A stretch of DNA of 64,000 bases. Origin: Ricinus communis. Taxonomy: Eukaryota; Streptophyta; Magnoliopsida; Malpighiales; Euphorbiaceae. Position 1 is the stretch's first letter. The number at the start of each line of letters is the position of its first letter. Of this stretch, positions 49,009 through 60,593 are shown piece after piece. The notes beneath the pieces were generated by a model. It had not been told where the DNA came from. It saw nothing but the letters and a program-made list of their open reading frames with translations, and did not search any database. The DNA is taken from contig NC_063258.1 of assembly GCF_019578655.1 (NCBI RefSeq), positions 7,485,283 to 7,549,282 on the forward strand, read 5' to 3'. The translations under genes were made by a program, and so were the position numbers.

Positions 49009-49424
49009 CTTTGCCTTTAGTTATCTATTTTAGTTAGGATGTTTATCTCTATCATATTTGAGTTGTAATTCCTTAATAGCTTAGAATTAGGATTTTCTAA
49101 AGGCAAAAAGCCTAGTATAAATTTTCAAGTTGATTGATTGATTAATTATTAATATATTTTATGAGTTTATACTCTATTATGAGTTCTTGTTTAGAGCTAA
49201 TTCGAACTTATGAAGCAATTCATTGTTTGTGGCGTTCAAATTCGACTTATCAATTTAAATCCATACTAAATTGTGGTGTCTTCTACCTCTAATACCTTAG
49301 GTTTGATAGTTTAATATACTTGAAGGGTCTAAGGTTTCCATTGATCTAGTTCTAGATAGATCTTGGGCAATGAAATCAAACTTGTATATAGGTTTAATCC
49401 TTTGATATAGGTTAGGTTCGTATC

Positions 49425-50263
49425 AAAAACCCTCATTCCAGTAGAAAAAGAAACTAGAAACTAAATACGAATAAATAAATATAGACAGATGAATAAACTA
49501 AAATCAAATCAATAACTAAATAGTAGTTGATTGGTCAACAACTCTCATAAACCAAATTCGGTGAGCCAGCTCAATGAAAATAATTGAAAATTCACATCGG
49601 CCAACCTAATAACACTCCAACCTAAATTAATTCATTATATGCATCTTAAACATCAAAATGTTTGCATTGCTGCTTGTATTACTCTTGGATTAATAAAAAA
49701 CAACATGATTTCTCTCTTACATGAATGATTTACCTCTCGTCTTGTTTGATTATCAAGCTAAGCCCCACTATCACTAGTTCAGCTTGTCAATTATGTTCCA
49801 CTAATACCTTACGCCAATCCTTGTGTCATGAGGGAGCCCTTGTGCCTATAGAAACATGGAATGATAGAGATCCCAATGGTGGAAATCCTGAAATTGGAAT
49901 ATCTGGCGTGCCTTGATTTATGTTGTTCCCTCTCTTCACTAAAAGATTCCTCCACAATCATTTGAAGAATGGTATCAATACTCGATCAACTAATTTTCTT
50001 TTTTCTCATTTGTCCAAGCATTAGATCAGTTTCTATGATAGTCGCTTCCACACGCTTTAACTCAACACTCCTATTTATGCTTGCCAAATAAAACTAAATA
50101 ATAATACAAGACATGAACACTGAGAAAATAGGTAGGATTTCATATCCAATAAGAAAAGAATTTACAAGTTCTTTATTCTCTTCCATGGTAGGATTTCATA
50201 TCCAATAAGAAAAGAATTTACAAGTTCTTTATTCTCTTCCATGGCTAGGTTTGCAAGTGCAGG
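49425..50263 (+). repeat. R repeat
   Basis: One plus unit beginning in the CCCTCATTCCA block, with landmark at about 49995, ending at LTR-F. It contains a perfect 56-bp duplication (50131-50242). Confidence 0.7.
50131..50242 (+). repeat. Perfect 56-bp tandem duplication
   Basis: Two identical 56-bp copies start GGTAGGATTTCATATCC at 50131 and 50187. Other R units have one copy. Confidence 0.95.
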
Positions 50264-52574
50264 TGTCACACCCCCATCACATGCTAACCAACAGTCCTTT
50301 GCTAGGTAGCAAACAAGCGTCATAGATTATACACTACATGTAGATAGGTCAATATGCAGATTGTTAAGAATCAAGACACAAGGTTATTAACATATAAACA
50401 TATGATTATACTTAAACATTATTTAACAAGTATTCAAAACATCTTCTTATGCCTTACAAAGCATACTTCCATATACATCACATAACTGCATACAAAATAC
50501 ATCAGGAGGAGACTCCGCAAAACTAGCCCAACCTGACAAAACTGCTAAAAGCTACACTTCGGATACAACCAACTGATGCAATACTATTTACAAACCTGAA
50601 AAAGAATTTTGGAGAGGGGTGAGCCTCCAGCTTAGTAAATAAATAATCAACATAATCTATATCACATACACTTACTACAATTTCCACCCAATCACATAAC
50701 TTACCATGATTCATAATTTACGCATAAGTTCATACCATTCTACTCAATTCATTACATCCATCATAAAAAGAAATACAATTCTGCAATTATGGTTAGTTCT
50801 CACGGCTCGTGGATCCCCTTTAATGTGCTGCTCCACCTCATCCTCGCCTATCGCACACGTAAGCTGCTCTGCCTCATCCTCACATTACACATTTTATAGC
50901 CTCTCTAGCCTTTAGCCTCCCAAGGCTTTATATATATTTTTTATTTTTTTTCATAGGGGAATCCACCATTCACATGTGCATATGCACTTAACATCACAAC
51001 TCAATCATTTCACTTATATCATATTCAAGCAATAACAATTGTTCCACTCAACACCAATTATTTCCATCTCATTCATTCACACATAACACAATATTAAGCA
51101 AACACAACTATTCGTAGAACATTTGATTAAATATATGAATATAGCAAATATTAACTATTTACTTACTTAAAATACACTTACTCCTTCAACATAGAAGAAC
51201 CTCCTTTCTCCACAACTTCCTTTCTAGGCCTTTGAGTTCCTGTTAAGACATTCATCAATTTACATTTCATGCATATTCCAAATATTCATATAAATGCTAG
51301 TTCTAATGCATTACAAGATCATCCCCTTTCTAATTCATAGGTCTAACTCTTCCTCTAAGACTCCCAATTACTGTCTTAATATCATATAAACATGTTCCAT
51401 CTAGCTATATACCAATTTAACTAAAAATAACATCAAATAAATAGCATAAGACTAATCCCCAACATCTTTATTTTCTGGACAGAACTTAGTACCAAAGTAT
51501 ATTTATTGCTGGGCAAAATTGGTTTATTATAAAAATCTCATATTAAATAGACATATACTTTTATGTGTATAGTTTCATCTTCAAGAAGAATTACTCAATT
51601 CTGACTTCTATAGATTTAATTATTCCAAAATTACTGAGCAAGAGTCATACAGCTAGTTGTACCCGAGTAGCAATTTTTTTCCCTATTTAAGCAACCAAAA
51701 CGGAAAAAATAGCGAAATCACAAAACTATAAAGTTATAGAGGACCCTTCAAGATTTCTAGAGACATCAATTAGACTTAGTTTGGACTTATATAACGCATG
51801 TTATGACCAAAATACAGAACATCAAGGTTGCTGGAATTTTGACAGTTTTCTGTCTTGACATATTTAAACTTAAATCAAGCTTAATCTCTATGCAATCATT
51901 CAATACTCTACTAATTCATGATAATCAGACCTTTAATTAATCAATGAAAGCATCAATTGAAGTTTTTCCAATTTATAATCAAGAACCCTAATGACAAATT
52001 AATAATACTCAAGTAACAACTCACCAATTTCAGCTTTTGGGTTGCTAATATGCTCAAATCCTTTAGCTTTAGCTTGGCTCCTTCAATAGTTGGTAAAATC
52101 GTATCTTAATCTTAAGTTTTTCTAGGTATTTCACTCATCTCTCTTGTTTCAAATTTTGAGTTATTGGCCATGTATGAATTTTAGAGAAATGAAGAGGCAA
52201 AATGAGCTTGCTCATGGTTCCAATTTCCAAGATTCATCTCTCAATGCCACCACCTACTAAAATTAGTTTTATCATCCCAAGTTAATTCTTACTAATCATA
52301 CATAGGTACTAACTTTTAATTGTATCTTCTAAGTCCAATCTATTTACCTAACCTTCAACTATTGGTTCAATTAAGTGTTAAGGCTTAATACACATAACCC
52401 AAGTACTTAATCAACTTATCTAAATTAATAATCTAATATCATGCTTCTTATTTTCTACTTATAATTAATATATATCTATTCTCATAAAATAAGAATATTA
52501 TTAATATACCATCATATGCCCAATGATTAAATGTAAATGCACATAACATGTATAATGAGAAAATGCAGGCGTTA
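50264..52574 (-). mobile_element. LTR-F copy, long form
   Basis: 2311 bp, TGTCACACCCCC to GCAGGCGTTA, in the same plus-strand direction as 15204-16426 but with ~1.1 kb more (about 50933-52020). The extra part has the style of Tekay LTRs (TTCTGGACAGAAC, GCTGGAATTTTGAC). The last two bases (CA) of the LTR are not seen and no target duplication is found. The minus label follows from similarity of its reverse complement to the Tekay LTR start. Confidence 0.8.
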
Positions 52575-53582
52575 AAACATGTCATCTTACTTAATTCTCT
52601 ACAAGGTAGAAAATCGAAATAATATGCTCACTAGCCTCAAATATTCAGTTGCATGCAGTTTTCATAGTGCAAAAGCCCTCATTCCATAAGAAAAAGAAAC
52701 TAGAAGCTAAATTTGAATAAATAAATAAAGAAAGATGAATAAAATAAAGTCAAATCAAGAACTAGAGAGGAGTTGAGTGGCCAACAACTCTTGTAGTCCT
52801 AAAGTTTATGAGCTAGCTTAATAAAAACAAAGGAAAATTCATATGGGCCTACCTAATCACACTGCAACCTAAATTGCATCATTATATGTGTCATAAAGAT
52901 CAAAATGTTTGCATATCCACTTGTATTAATCAAAAGCAATATGGTTTCTCCCTTATGCGCATCGATTTGTGTCTCGTGCTGCTTGATTATCAAGTCATGC
53001 CGCAATGCCACCGGTCAAGATTATCGATTGCTTTCCCATGATTCCTTAAAAATAAGGGAAAATTTGTATGCATGTATCTAGTAACACTCCGGCCCAATAT
53101 ACTTCTTTATAGGCCTCCTAAATGTTAAAGAACACGCTCATTTGCACTTGAATTAATTGAAAGCAACATGATTTCTCCTTTACACGTGTGGATTTACATC
53201 TCATCCTGCTTGATCATCAAGCTAAGCCCTAATGCCACTAGACAAGCTTGTCAATTACATTCTGATGATCCTTTACACTAATCCTTGTGTCATTATGGAG
53301 TCTCGTGCATAGAGGAATAAGGAATGACAGAGATCCCAATGGTGCAAATCTCGCATCATAATATTTGGGCGTGCCTCGATTCATGTTGTTCCTTCTCTCC
53401 TTTAAAAGATTCATCCACGATCATTATGAGAATGATATCCATACTCGATTAACTAATTTTCTTTCTTCGCATTCATCCAAGTATAGGATCAATGCCTATG
53501 ATTATCGCTTCCATGAGCTTTCTCTCAACAGTTGTGTTTATGCTCCCTAAATAAAACCAAACCATCATACTAGATAAAGAGG
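52575..53582 (+). repeat. R repeat
   Basis: Plus R from the CTACAAGGTAGAAAA block, with a partial second pass (CCTTAAAAATAAGGG near 53043) and landmark at about 53450. It ends at the LTR-G element's leader. Confidence 0.68.
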
Positions 53583-54141
53583 AGTTGACTAGTCAACAAG
53601 TCTCTAGATTCCGAATGCTCGAAAGATACACACCAACCACTATTCTTATTCTTCTTACAACCATAAAATGCAACCTTAAATGCTCTGACCTTTGCTCGAC
53701 ATTTTAAGTACTGAGGCCGACTTTACTCATTAAGACGATACTTGATGTGATGACGAGGCAATTTATGTCATGACCGCAACTACACTCTGCACCAACCCTA
53801 AACTGTATTGCCCACCATCGAAACAACAATTGGAGCACTTAAGGCTCGTCTGCAGTAATCACTTACAAAAATGGCAATGAGTCTAGCATGCTTCCTAACA
53901 TCTCACAAAAGAAAGTGCACCACCATTGAGTAGGGAACTCACCACAAATCTCTGACCTTGTTATCGCTACTGCGCTTATTCTCAATACAGTATCAAAGAT
54001 AAGCTCACAAGAAAAAGAAATAATAGACTCTCTAACAGTAAATGATGAAACTAGAGTCAACAAAAACAAATAAAGACAGACTTGATCCTACCTCCATAGT
54101 ACCAAGAATTCTAACCTAGGTCGAAGGAAATCTAAACCTAG
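53583..54141 (-). other. Leader remnant of the LTR-G element
   Basis: Sequence on the internal side of the PBS, unlike other leaders in the window. A 68-codon open frame on minus (54069-53863) has no domain that I recognise. No gag is reached before R. Confidence 0.55.
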
Positions 54142-54153
54142 GCTCTGATACCA
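54142..54153 (-). other. Primer-binding site, tRNA-iMet type
   Basis: The minus strand reads TGGTATCAGAGC followed by CTAGG, four bases from the LTR border at 54158. Confidence 0.9.
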
Positions 54154-54157
54154 ACTT

Positions 54158-55222
54158 TGTCAAGATCCGATCTGTGGGACCGTGACTGGCGCTAGGGACT
54201 AGGTAGGCATAAGCTCACCAAAACTCATAGCAACCCTGACCATTCGCTAACTCAATCAAAAGAATAATTCAAATTCTACCCATTATAACTATTTCCTAAC
54301 GAACTTTCAACCACCTAGATACTACATATTTAATTCAGTCTGCCGGCATAAACCGGCAATACCTAGTTTAACATGCCAAAATAAAATAATAAGTTTTGAA
54401 ATTACTACTGTGGAGAATCTAGAATTCTAAAAGCAAACATACCATTAAAATCACTTACTCTAAACTCGAAGATGAAGGCAGTCAGGCTGCTAGAGGAAAA
54501 TAACTCTGGAAAAATAACAAACACCTGAAAAATAATTAAATTTGAGACTGTCAGTCTCGAGAGTGAGTTAAAATCATATAATCCAAAATAAATACAACCA
54601 CCTCAATAAAATATTTATTCAATAATATTAGGTCATATTAAAACGCGTGTCATGCCATAATTCAGTATAATATAATTTATATGTTACAGGATGAGTACCT
54701 TAGCAAAACCCTAACCCCAACACTAACAGCCTTTCGGCTCTCTCACTTTAATAGGACTAGCGCCTAGAAAGTAGAGCTCGACCAGGGTCCTTAAATCCAG
54801 TCCGGTCACTTAATTCCCTGAAAGTCGGCGCCTAGAGAGCAACGCTCGACCAGTATCCTTTAATCCGACAATCAAAATCTTCGCATCCTAGAGAGTTGAA
54901 CTCGACCAAGGCCAGTCTTAAAATATTCTTTTACTACCTGTATCAGATTTATACCAGTGCGCATGTTGTCCTGATGCAACCCATTAGGTGGCATGCTCTA
55001 TTGTCGTCTCATCCCGAGTCAACATGCAATCATAATATCAATAATGTAGAAAATGATATATGAATAGTAAATAGATAACTAATTCTATAAAACATTTATT
55101 TAGATGAATAGTAAATAAATAAATAATTTAAATCTTTAAATCAATTCATCAGAATTGCTATATAAAATTTTAGCATGACACATGTATAGCATAATATAGC
55201 AGATATATGACTTTAACTCACA
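54158..55222 (-). mobile_element. 5' LTR (LTR-G) of a truncated element
   Basis: 1065 bp; plus-strand borders TGTCAAGATCCGATC and TTTAACTCACA. The PBS next to it proves its identity. Inside are three imperfect repeats starting CGCCTAGAAAG (54761), CGCCTAGAGAG (54829) and CGCATCCTAGAG (54882), each with a CTCGACCA-type block. No coding tail is seen. The outer border meets the CRM-like gag/protease piece without a duplication. Confidence 0.85.
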
Positions 55223-55300
55223 GTTCTATGGTATAGAATGAGGTATCAAGTTCAATCCTAGTTAGCAACATCAGTACAACTTCCACTATCAATGATAAGG
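55223..55300 (-). pseudogene. Ty3/gypsy protease fragment
   Basis: On minus KTCILIIDSGSC (about 55310-55270) keeps the catalytic DSG block; then the sequence is cut at the LTR-G border. It corresponds to 26775-26885 in the first copy. Confidence 0.72.
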
Positions 55301-56773
55301 ATACAAGTCTTACCTTGTACATGGCACATGGTATGGAAAATATTGTCTCTTTACTACTGCATATCATCATCATCCTTCATTTGCACACTGAGTGTAAGCC
55401 TAGCAACCAAAAGATCACCCCTCATTGGCTCTTCAACATTATCATCACTGCAATCTCCTAATTGTGGAATTTTGTCCTCTTCATTGCCACTATCCTCACT
55501 TTCGGATTCAATCTCGCCATGCTCTCTAACCACCACAGCTCGCCTATTTGGACATTTGGAAGCAATGTGTCCATTTCTCAAGCACTTGAAGCACTTAATG
55601 TCTCTGTTTCTACTTATGTTCAATTTAGGTTTAGTTTGTACTTTAGTGTCTAAACTCCCTTATGCTTTGTCATCTTGCAAAACAGATTTGTTATCATCTT
55701 GTTTACCTCCTTTCCAAGAGCTATTCTAATTCGGTTTGGAACTAGAACGACCCTTGAAGTCATTCTTTGCTAGCCATCTCGGTTTGAGTTGTTTTTCCAC
55801 TTTGATGGCAGTGTGCACCATCTCATCAATCTCCATATAATGTTGTAACTCAATCCTATCAGCAAATTCTTTGTTTAACCATCTAAGGAAATGTGCCACT
55901 ATGGCTTCTCTATCCTCCCCTAAGCCTAGCCTAGTCATCAACATCTTCATTTCCTTAAAATAATCTTCAACACTCTTTGTACCTTTCCTTAAGTATTGAA
56001 GTCTTTGATTCAACTCCCTTTGGTGATGCAAAGGTACAAATCTCTTCTTTATAATATTCTTAAGAGCCACCCGACTGTTAATTCTCTTCCATGTTTCTTC
56101 TCCTATTCACTATCATCTGCTCATACCACATAATAACATAGTCGCTAAAATGACTAACCACCAATCTCATCTGATTCTCATTTAAAAGATTCTGACAATC
56201 AAAGATATATATCAACCCTTTCTTCCTGCTCTAAATAGGCTTTAGGGTTAGATTTACCTACAAAGTTGGGTATCCTAAGTTAGATACTACCCAGATTTCG
56301 GTCAACATCATCATTACCATATACCCATTACTACCATAATTGCCACCACCTCTACCCAAGTTAGGGTTTCGTCTAGCTCCTATACCCACACCATAATTTA
56401 CACTAAATCCTCCTCTACCAGCTCCTATGAATGCAGGGTTATCATGATCCTCATAAAGTTGATCATAATATCTATCATTTCCAATAGGTTCTTGTCTACT
56501 ATCACCTTGCCTTACATCCACTCTATCATTGTGCTTATTACCATTATTCCCTCCAAGTGCGACAACTTAATCTATAAGGATTCTTTGGTTAGCCTCCATA
56601 GTTCTAGTCATCTCCCTTATATCTAACTCGAATCTTTCCAACCTTTCATTCAAAGTAGTTATGTTTCGTTGTAATCTCTCATTCTAATGCATTTATGGCA
56701 AAGGAATACTAGGTTGTTGTATCCTCGCCTCATTATCATTGTCACCATTACTACCATTTGAACCAATTGACAT
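55301..56773 (-). pseudogene. Ty3/gypsy gag, second copy
   Basis: Start ATG at 56773. Seen on minus: EPIGNDRYYDQLYEDHDNPA and a Gly-rich GVGIGARRNPNLGRGGGNYG (56521-56258), the capsid domain from 56070 (MALKNIIKKRFVPLHHQREL, YFKEMKMLMTRLGLGEDREA), IKVEKQLKPRWLAKNDFKGR, then after a shift NRDIKCFKCLRNGHIASKCP (CCHC, about 55615-55560) and an acidic stretch ending KDDDDMQ near 55354. Compared with 26901-28337 it is the same gene with partly different stops, so each copy has decayed on its own since duplication. Confidence 0.87.
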
Positions 56774-58411
56774 GGCTGCAATAAAAGGTTAGAAAAATAA
56801 TAAAACAAAAATAAATAAAAATTAAAGTCCTCACACACTCCCTCACGCGTTTGCTCTCAAATAATGGGATGTCCACTCGTGTTTCACACATATAATTATG
56901 TTCTCACAAGGTTAAACTTCACATCGCTCAAGCTTGTTTTTGAATATTCTTGTGTGAATCAAGAATCACAACAAATTTTATCACTCTCTTTGTAGTACAC
57001 AAGAATCAATGATTAAAACACTTAGTTAAAGAAAATGTTAAAAATTCAAGAAAGTATCAAGGTTGTGTTTGGATCAAGAAATTAGGAATCAAAGATTAAA
57101 GAACCTCAAAAGGAAGGAAATGACAGATAAAGAAGTTATCTAGAAGCAATAATATGTAAAATGGAAATAAGAAAAAGGCAAGAAGCAAATTAGCAAGTTT
57201 TAAAGAAATACTTGCTCTAACTTTTAATGACTCAAGCACACTAGAAAACAACTAAAGAAACAAAGGACATATGAATTAAAGACTCAAAGCATGTAAGAAT
57301 ATCAAGACTCTAATTCGGCCTAATCAAGAAAATACACCCTAAACAACTTGGATGTGATCAAACTCAATGAAAAACATTAAAGATGCAATGGAAATATGAA
57401 AGAAACAGAAATTAAGACACAAGAAATAAGAAAAACAATCAAGAATCCAAAATACCCAATTAAGCTATTTTTGAATTTTGATGTTATAACAGAATTGAAT
57501 CAATCAAGAATGATGAAAAACAATAAGAAAATACTAAGGAAACATAATTATAAGAAAAGAATTGAAGAATAACCTCCAAGAAAGCAAGATTGCAATTCGG
57601 GTTCTTATATCCTTTCTCTAAACAAACAGCAACCAAAATCCAATTTTAAGCTTTAAGATCAATCTAAAACCTTAATTAATATTGTTATAATCAATAAGGG
57701 ATTAGATATGAAACAAAACTCTCCAAAAAAAAATCGACCAGAATTGCTTGAACAACCTTGCCCACCAATTCTCTCAATTTTGCTCAAATGCTCAAGAACA
57801 AGTAAAAAAAGAAAAGAAGGAGAAAATTCATGGAATCAGCAAGCAATTAGGATATGAGATTGTGTTTTTACAGTTCAATCTCTTCTTAAGTTGGTTTGTT
57901 GTCAATATAATCAGATTTACCGCCGAAATCCTTTTATCTCTCTAAACTGAATGGATTAGCTACTTTGTAGCTACACCTCTTTCTAAAATATAGAAAACTT
58001 GTCTTTGCGTAGATTAGGACTCTTTTGTAACCCTAAACACTAAGAATAAAACGTGATTAACAAGATCTGCCCCTACAAACACTCAAAAACCAAATCAACA
58101 ATTAAGATTTTCAAGAAAACACATAAGATAGTTTAAGAAAATCAAGATATTCAAGTAAGCTTTCAAGATTGCAGATTCTTCTTCAAGATTCAATTTTTTA
58201 AATACTTATCTTCTTTCTTTTTTTATTTTCTTTTCTTTTACTAGATCCGAATATGAAATTACAGAAAATAAGAACAATAATGTAAATCAATAACACAACC
58301 GTACCTCCATTCTAAGATCTCCAAGAAGCCGAAATACCTTCACAAAAATTTAATGAAACAACTAAATAACTTAAAAGGACAAAGATATGCAATCGATTCC
58401 TAATAGCCAAA
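56774..58411 (-). other. 5' leader, second copy
   Basis: Matches 28338-29974 closely with scattered substitutions. No gene is supported. Confidence 0.7.
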
Positions 58412-58423
58412 GCTCTGATACCA
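58412..58423 (-). other. Primer-binding site, tRNA-iMet type
   Basis: The minus strand reads TGGTATCAGAGC, two bases from the LTR at 58426. Confidence 0.9.
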
Positions 58424-58425
58424 AA

Positions 58426-59129
58426 TGTTAAGAACCTTTAAGAATAGAATATATGAAATCTAATAGTTATGAAACTGTATATCACTAACCTAGACCCACT
58501 AACAAATTGATTCAAATCGTAGGATCACTCTAGATAAGATTATAAAGTTGATTAATAGAATTAGAACCTAAAGAAAACTGAGTCCTTTAAACCCTAATAC
58601 TAGCACGCCAAAAAGATAGATCAAGTCTTTAATAAGTGTGAAAAACATTCAACAAGAATACAAGAATTCAAGCAAAGGTTGCTAGAACAATGAAATATCA
58701 TTAATAATCAGAACTTAAAGTAACATATGGCTTTCTTCAAGTTAAATAGACTTGAGACAAACCCTAAAAAAAGACTAATAGAAAAAAGACTATGCTGCCT
58801 TAAATAAACTTAATAAAACTAAACCAAGGCCTACAAGCATATTTCAGCCTTAATTGGATCTTCATGGGCTTGAACCTTCAATAGATTGAATAAAGCCCAA
58901 TCTTGATGCTTCTTAATAGTTATGAATCTTGGGCCTTCAAATGGACTCTCCTTGCTAGCCCAATCTTGTATATAGCCATTTAAGGCTTGTTGCAACTTCT
59001 TGGCTCTAGACCTTGTTATTGGGCCTTGTGGCAATGCTTAGCTCATCTTTAGCATTCTTAGCTTTCCTTGCGTGCTCCTCATCAAGCTCATCATCTTCAT
59101 GCTTTTCTTATGCTAGCCCATTCGTATCA
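58426..59129 (-). mobile_element. 5' LTR (LTR-C), second copy
   Basis: 704 bp, TGTTAAGAACC to TTCGTATCA; the twin of 29989-30691. The flanks beyond the LTR also match (GAACCTAG then R), so it is a copy of the whole locus and not a separate insertion. Confidence 0.86.
58831..59034 (-). pseudogene. Pol C-terminal tail in the LTR, second copy
   Basis: The frame MPQGPITRSRAKKLQQALNG to KAEICL is the same length (67 codons) as at 30394-30597, with a few substitutions and no stop. This copy has the likely original GPITRSRAKK form. It is read as part of pol only in a 3' LTR, so here it is a passive copy. Confidence 0.65.
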
Positions 59130-59870
59130 TGAACCTAGATTTATCACTCACGTCCTTTCTTTCTTTTGTGTTCTTTCTCTACCCTTTTGTTTAAATCAAT
59201 TCGATTTGATCCTTACGCTTAGACATAAAAGAGAAGAAAGAACTTGCTAGTTCTTTCCTTATCAGATCTAAAATCCAAATTACATTCTCATTTGTTCATT
59301 TCTTTTGTTCGTTCTTCTAAATCTATGTCTTCTTTTATGGTTTGGTTTTATTTGGCAAGCATAAACAAGAGTGTTGAGTAAAAGTGTGTGGAAGCAGCAA
59401 TCATAGGCACCGATCTAATGCTTAGACTAATGCGAAGAAATAAAATTAGTTGATCGAGTATTGATATCATTTTATGAATGATCGTGGAAGAATCTTTTGG
59501 AAGAAAGAGGGAACACCGAGAATTGAGACACGCCCAAATATTCTTATTCAGGATTTGCACCATTGGGATCTCCATCATTCCTTGTTTTTCTAGGCACAAG
59601 GACTCCCGATGACACAAGGATGATATAAGGAATCATGGAAATGCAGTTGACAAGCTTGACCTGTGGCATTGGTGCTTAACTTGATGATCAAGCAGGATGA
59701 GACATAAATCCATGCGCATTAGAGAGATATCATGTTGCTTTTGATTAATCCAAGTGTAATACAAGTGGGAATGCGAGCATTTTGATTTTTGGGACGCATA
59801 TAAAGAAGTAATTTTAGTTGGAGTGTTATTAGGTAGGCCCTTGCAGATTTCCCCTGTTTTCTTTAAGTTG
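59130..59870 (-). repeat. R repeat, inverted
   Basis: Twin of 30692-31431, landmark at about 59445. The minus strand is open at 59617-59348 with the second R frame (SILDQLILFLRISLSIRSVP). Confidence 0.7.
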
Positions 59871-59955
59871 TGATATGGAACTTCCATAAATATGCTTAAG
59901 AACCCCTTTTGAATTGCGAACCCCCAACAAATTAACATGAAAACCCCAAGAATCG
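59871..59955 (-). mobile_element. LTR-A end fragment
   Basis: Twin of 31432-31513, TGATATGGAACTTCC onward. A short plus R piece (59956-59992) follows. Confidence 0.7.
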
Positions 59956-59992
59956 ATAACTTGATTTCCCGCAAGGTAGAAAACTGAAATAA

Positions 59993-60593
59993 TATGAAGG
60001 CATGATCAAGACAAGATAAGCCCAAGATAATCAAGTCAAGCTATTTGGAGTCCAATACACAAGAATCGGCCGCATATCACATGTTACTTAAGCACAATTG
60101 TCATGTTTTGCTATATGGACTACGATTGGACGAATTTTAGAAGCATTTGCTCATTTAAAGAAGTCTTTTAATTGTTAGGAGTCTTATTTTAAGTTATCCT
60201 TTTAGTTTAGGAGTTCTATTACTGGTCTTATTGTTATTTGCTTCCTTATCATTATAGAATTAGGTTTCTTTAAGGCCTATATAAGCTAGAAAGGATTTCT
60301 ATATAATGGGAGTTGTTGAATATTAATTATTTTGGAGTTAATTCTCTTCTTTTGTTCTTTATGAACTTAGTGAATTTATCAAGTGAAGGCTTGGTATTTT
60401 ACAAACTTAGTTTAAATTAAACTTATGTTTATGTTAAATAGTCTTTAATTATTTATAATTAAGGTTCTTAAGTACAAGTTATTTAAAGGTCTTATTGGGA
60501 GTTAGAGTTTCTTTGGTTGATTAGGTAAGTGATCTTTGGTGAAGACATGAACATTGAATATGGGTTCGGCACAAGTTAGCCATGTTCATATCA
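59993..60593 (+). mobile_element. LTR-B 3' part with intact end
   Basis: Ends CATGTTCATATCA at 60593, followed by ATTTG of R (60594-60598). This is the best-kept LTR-B 3' border and gives the target duplication together with the 5' copy at 61616. It contains TATATAAGC at about 60280, a possible TATA region (inference). Confidence 0.75.

Larger units (their letters stand above)
39922..49013 (+). mobile_element. Near-complete Tekay/Del-type chromovirus with CTTTG duplication
   Basis: The element spans 39927-49008 and is flanked by CTTTG (39922-39926, 49009-49013). Order: 5' LTR, PBS, gag, protease, RT, RNase H, integrase, chromodomain, PPT, 3' LTR. This domain order with a C-terminal chromodomain and ~2.2 kb LTRs fits the Tekay/Del chromovirus clade, which is known to integrate into gene-poor chromatin. 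It lies inside LTR-A of an older element. Gag and protease are frame-broken, and pol is open over 894 codons after one TGA. LTR differences suggest an insertion of moderate age. Confidence 0.93.
38070..49424 (+). mobile_element. LTR-A (3' LTR), split into three by two later insertions
   Basis: The pieces are 38070-38385, 39850-39926 and 49014-49424. Joined in that order they follow the LTR-A copy at 18831-20165 inverted. The first piece encodes the Pol tail: an IGTRSPTPTRNPTSIR repeat, then GGLITRSKAKKIKEALNGLI, and a stop near 38305. The solo LTR at 38386 entered at CCCAT and the Tekay element at CTTTG. The LTR end is missing; R begins at about 49425. Confidence 0.82.

Noticed and set aside
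53863..54069. 68-codon minus-strand frame as a possible small gene
   Set aside because: Lies in the leader next to a PBS, has no recognised domain and no second copy to compare.
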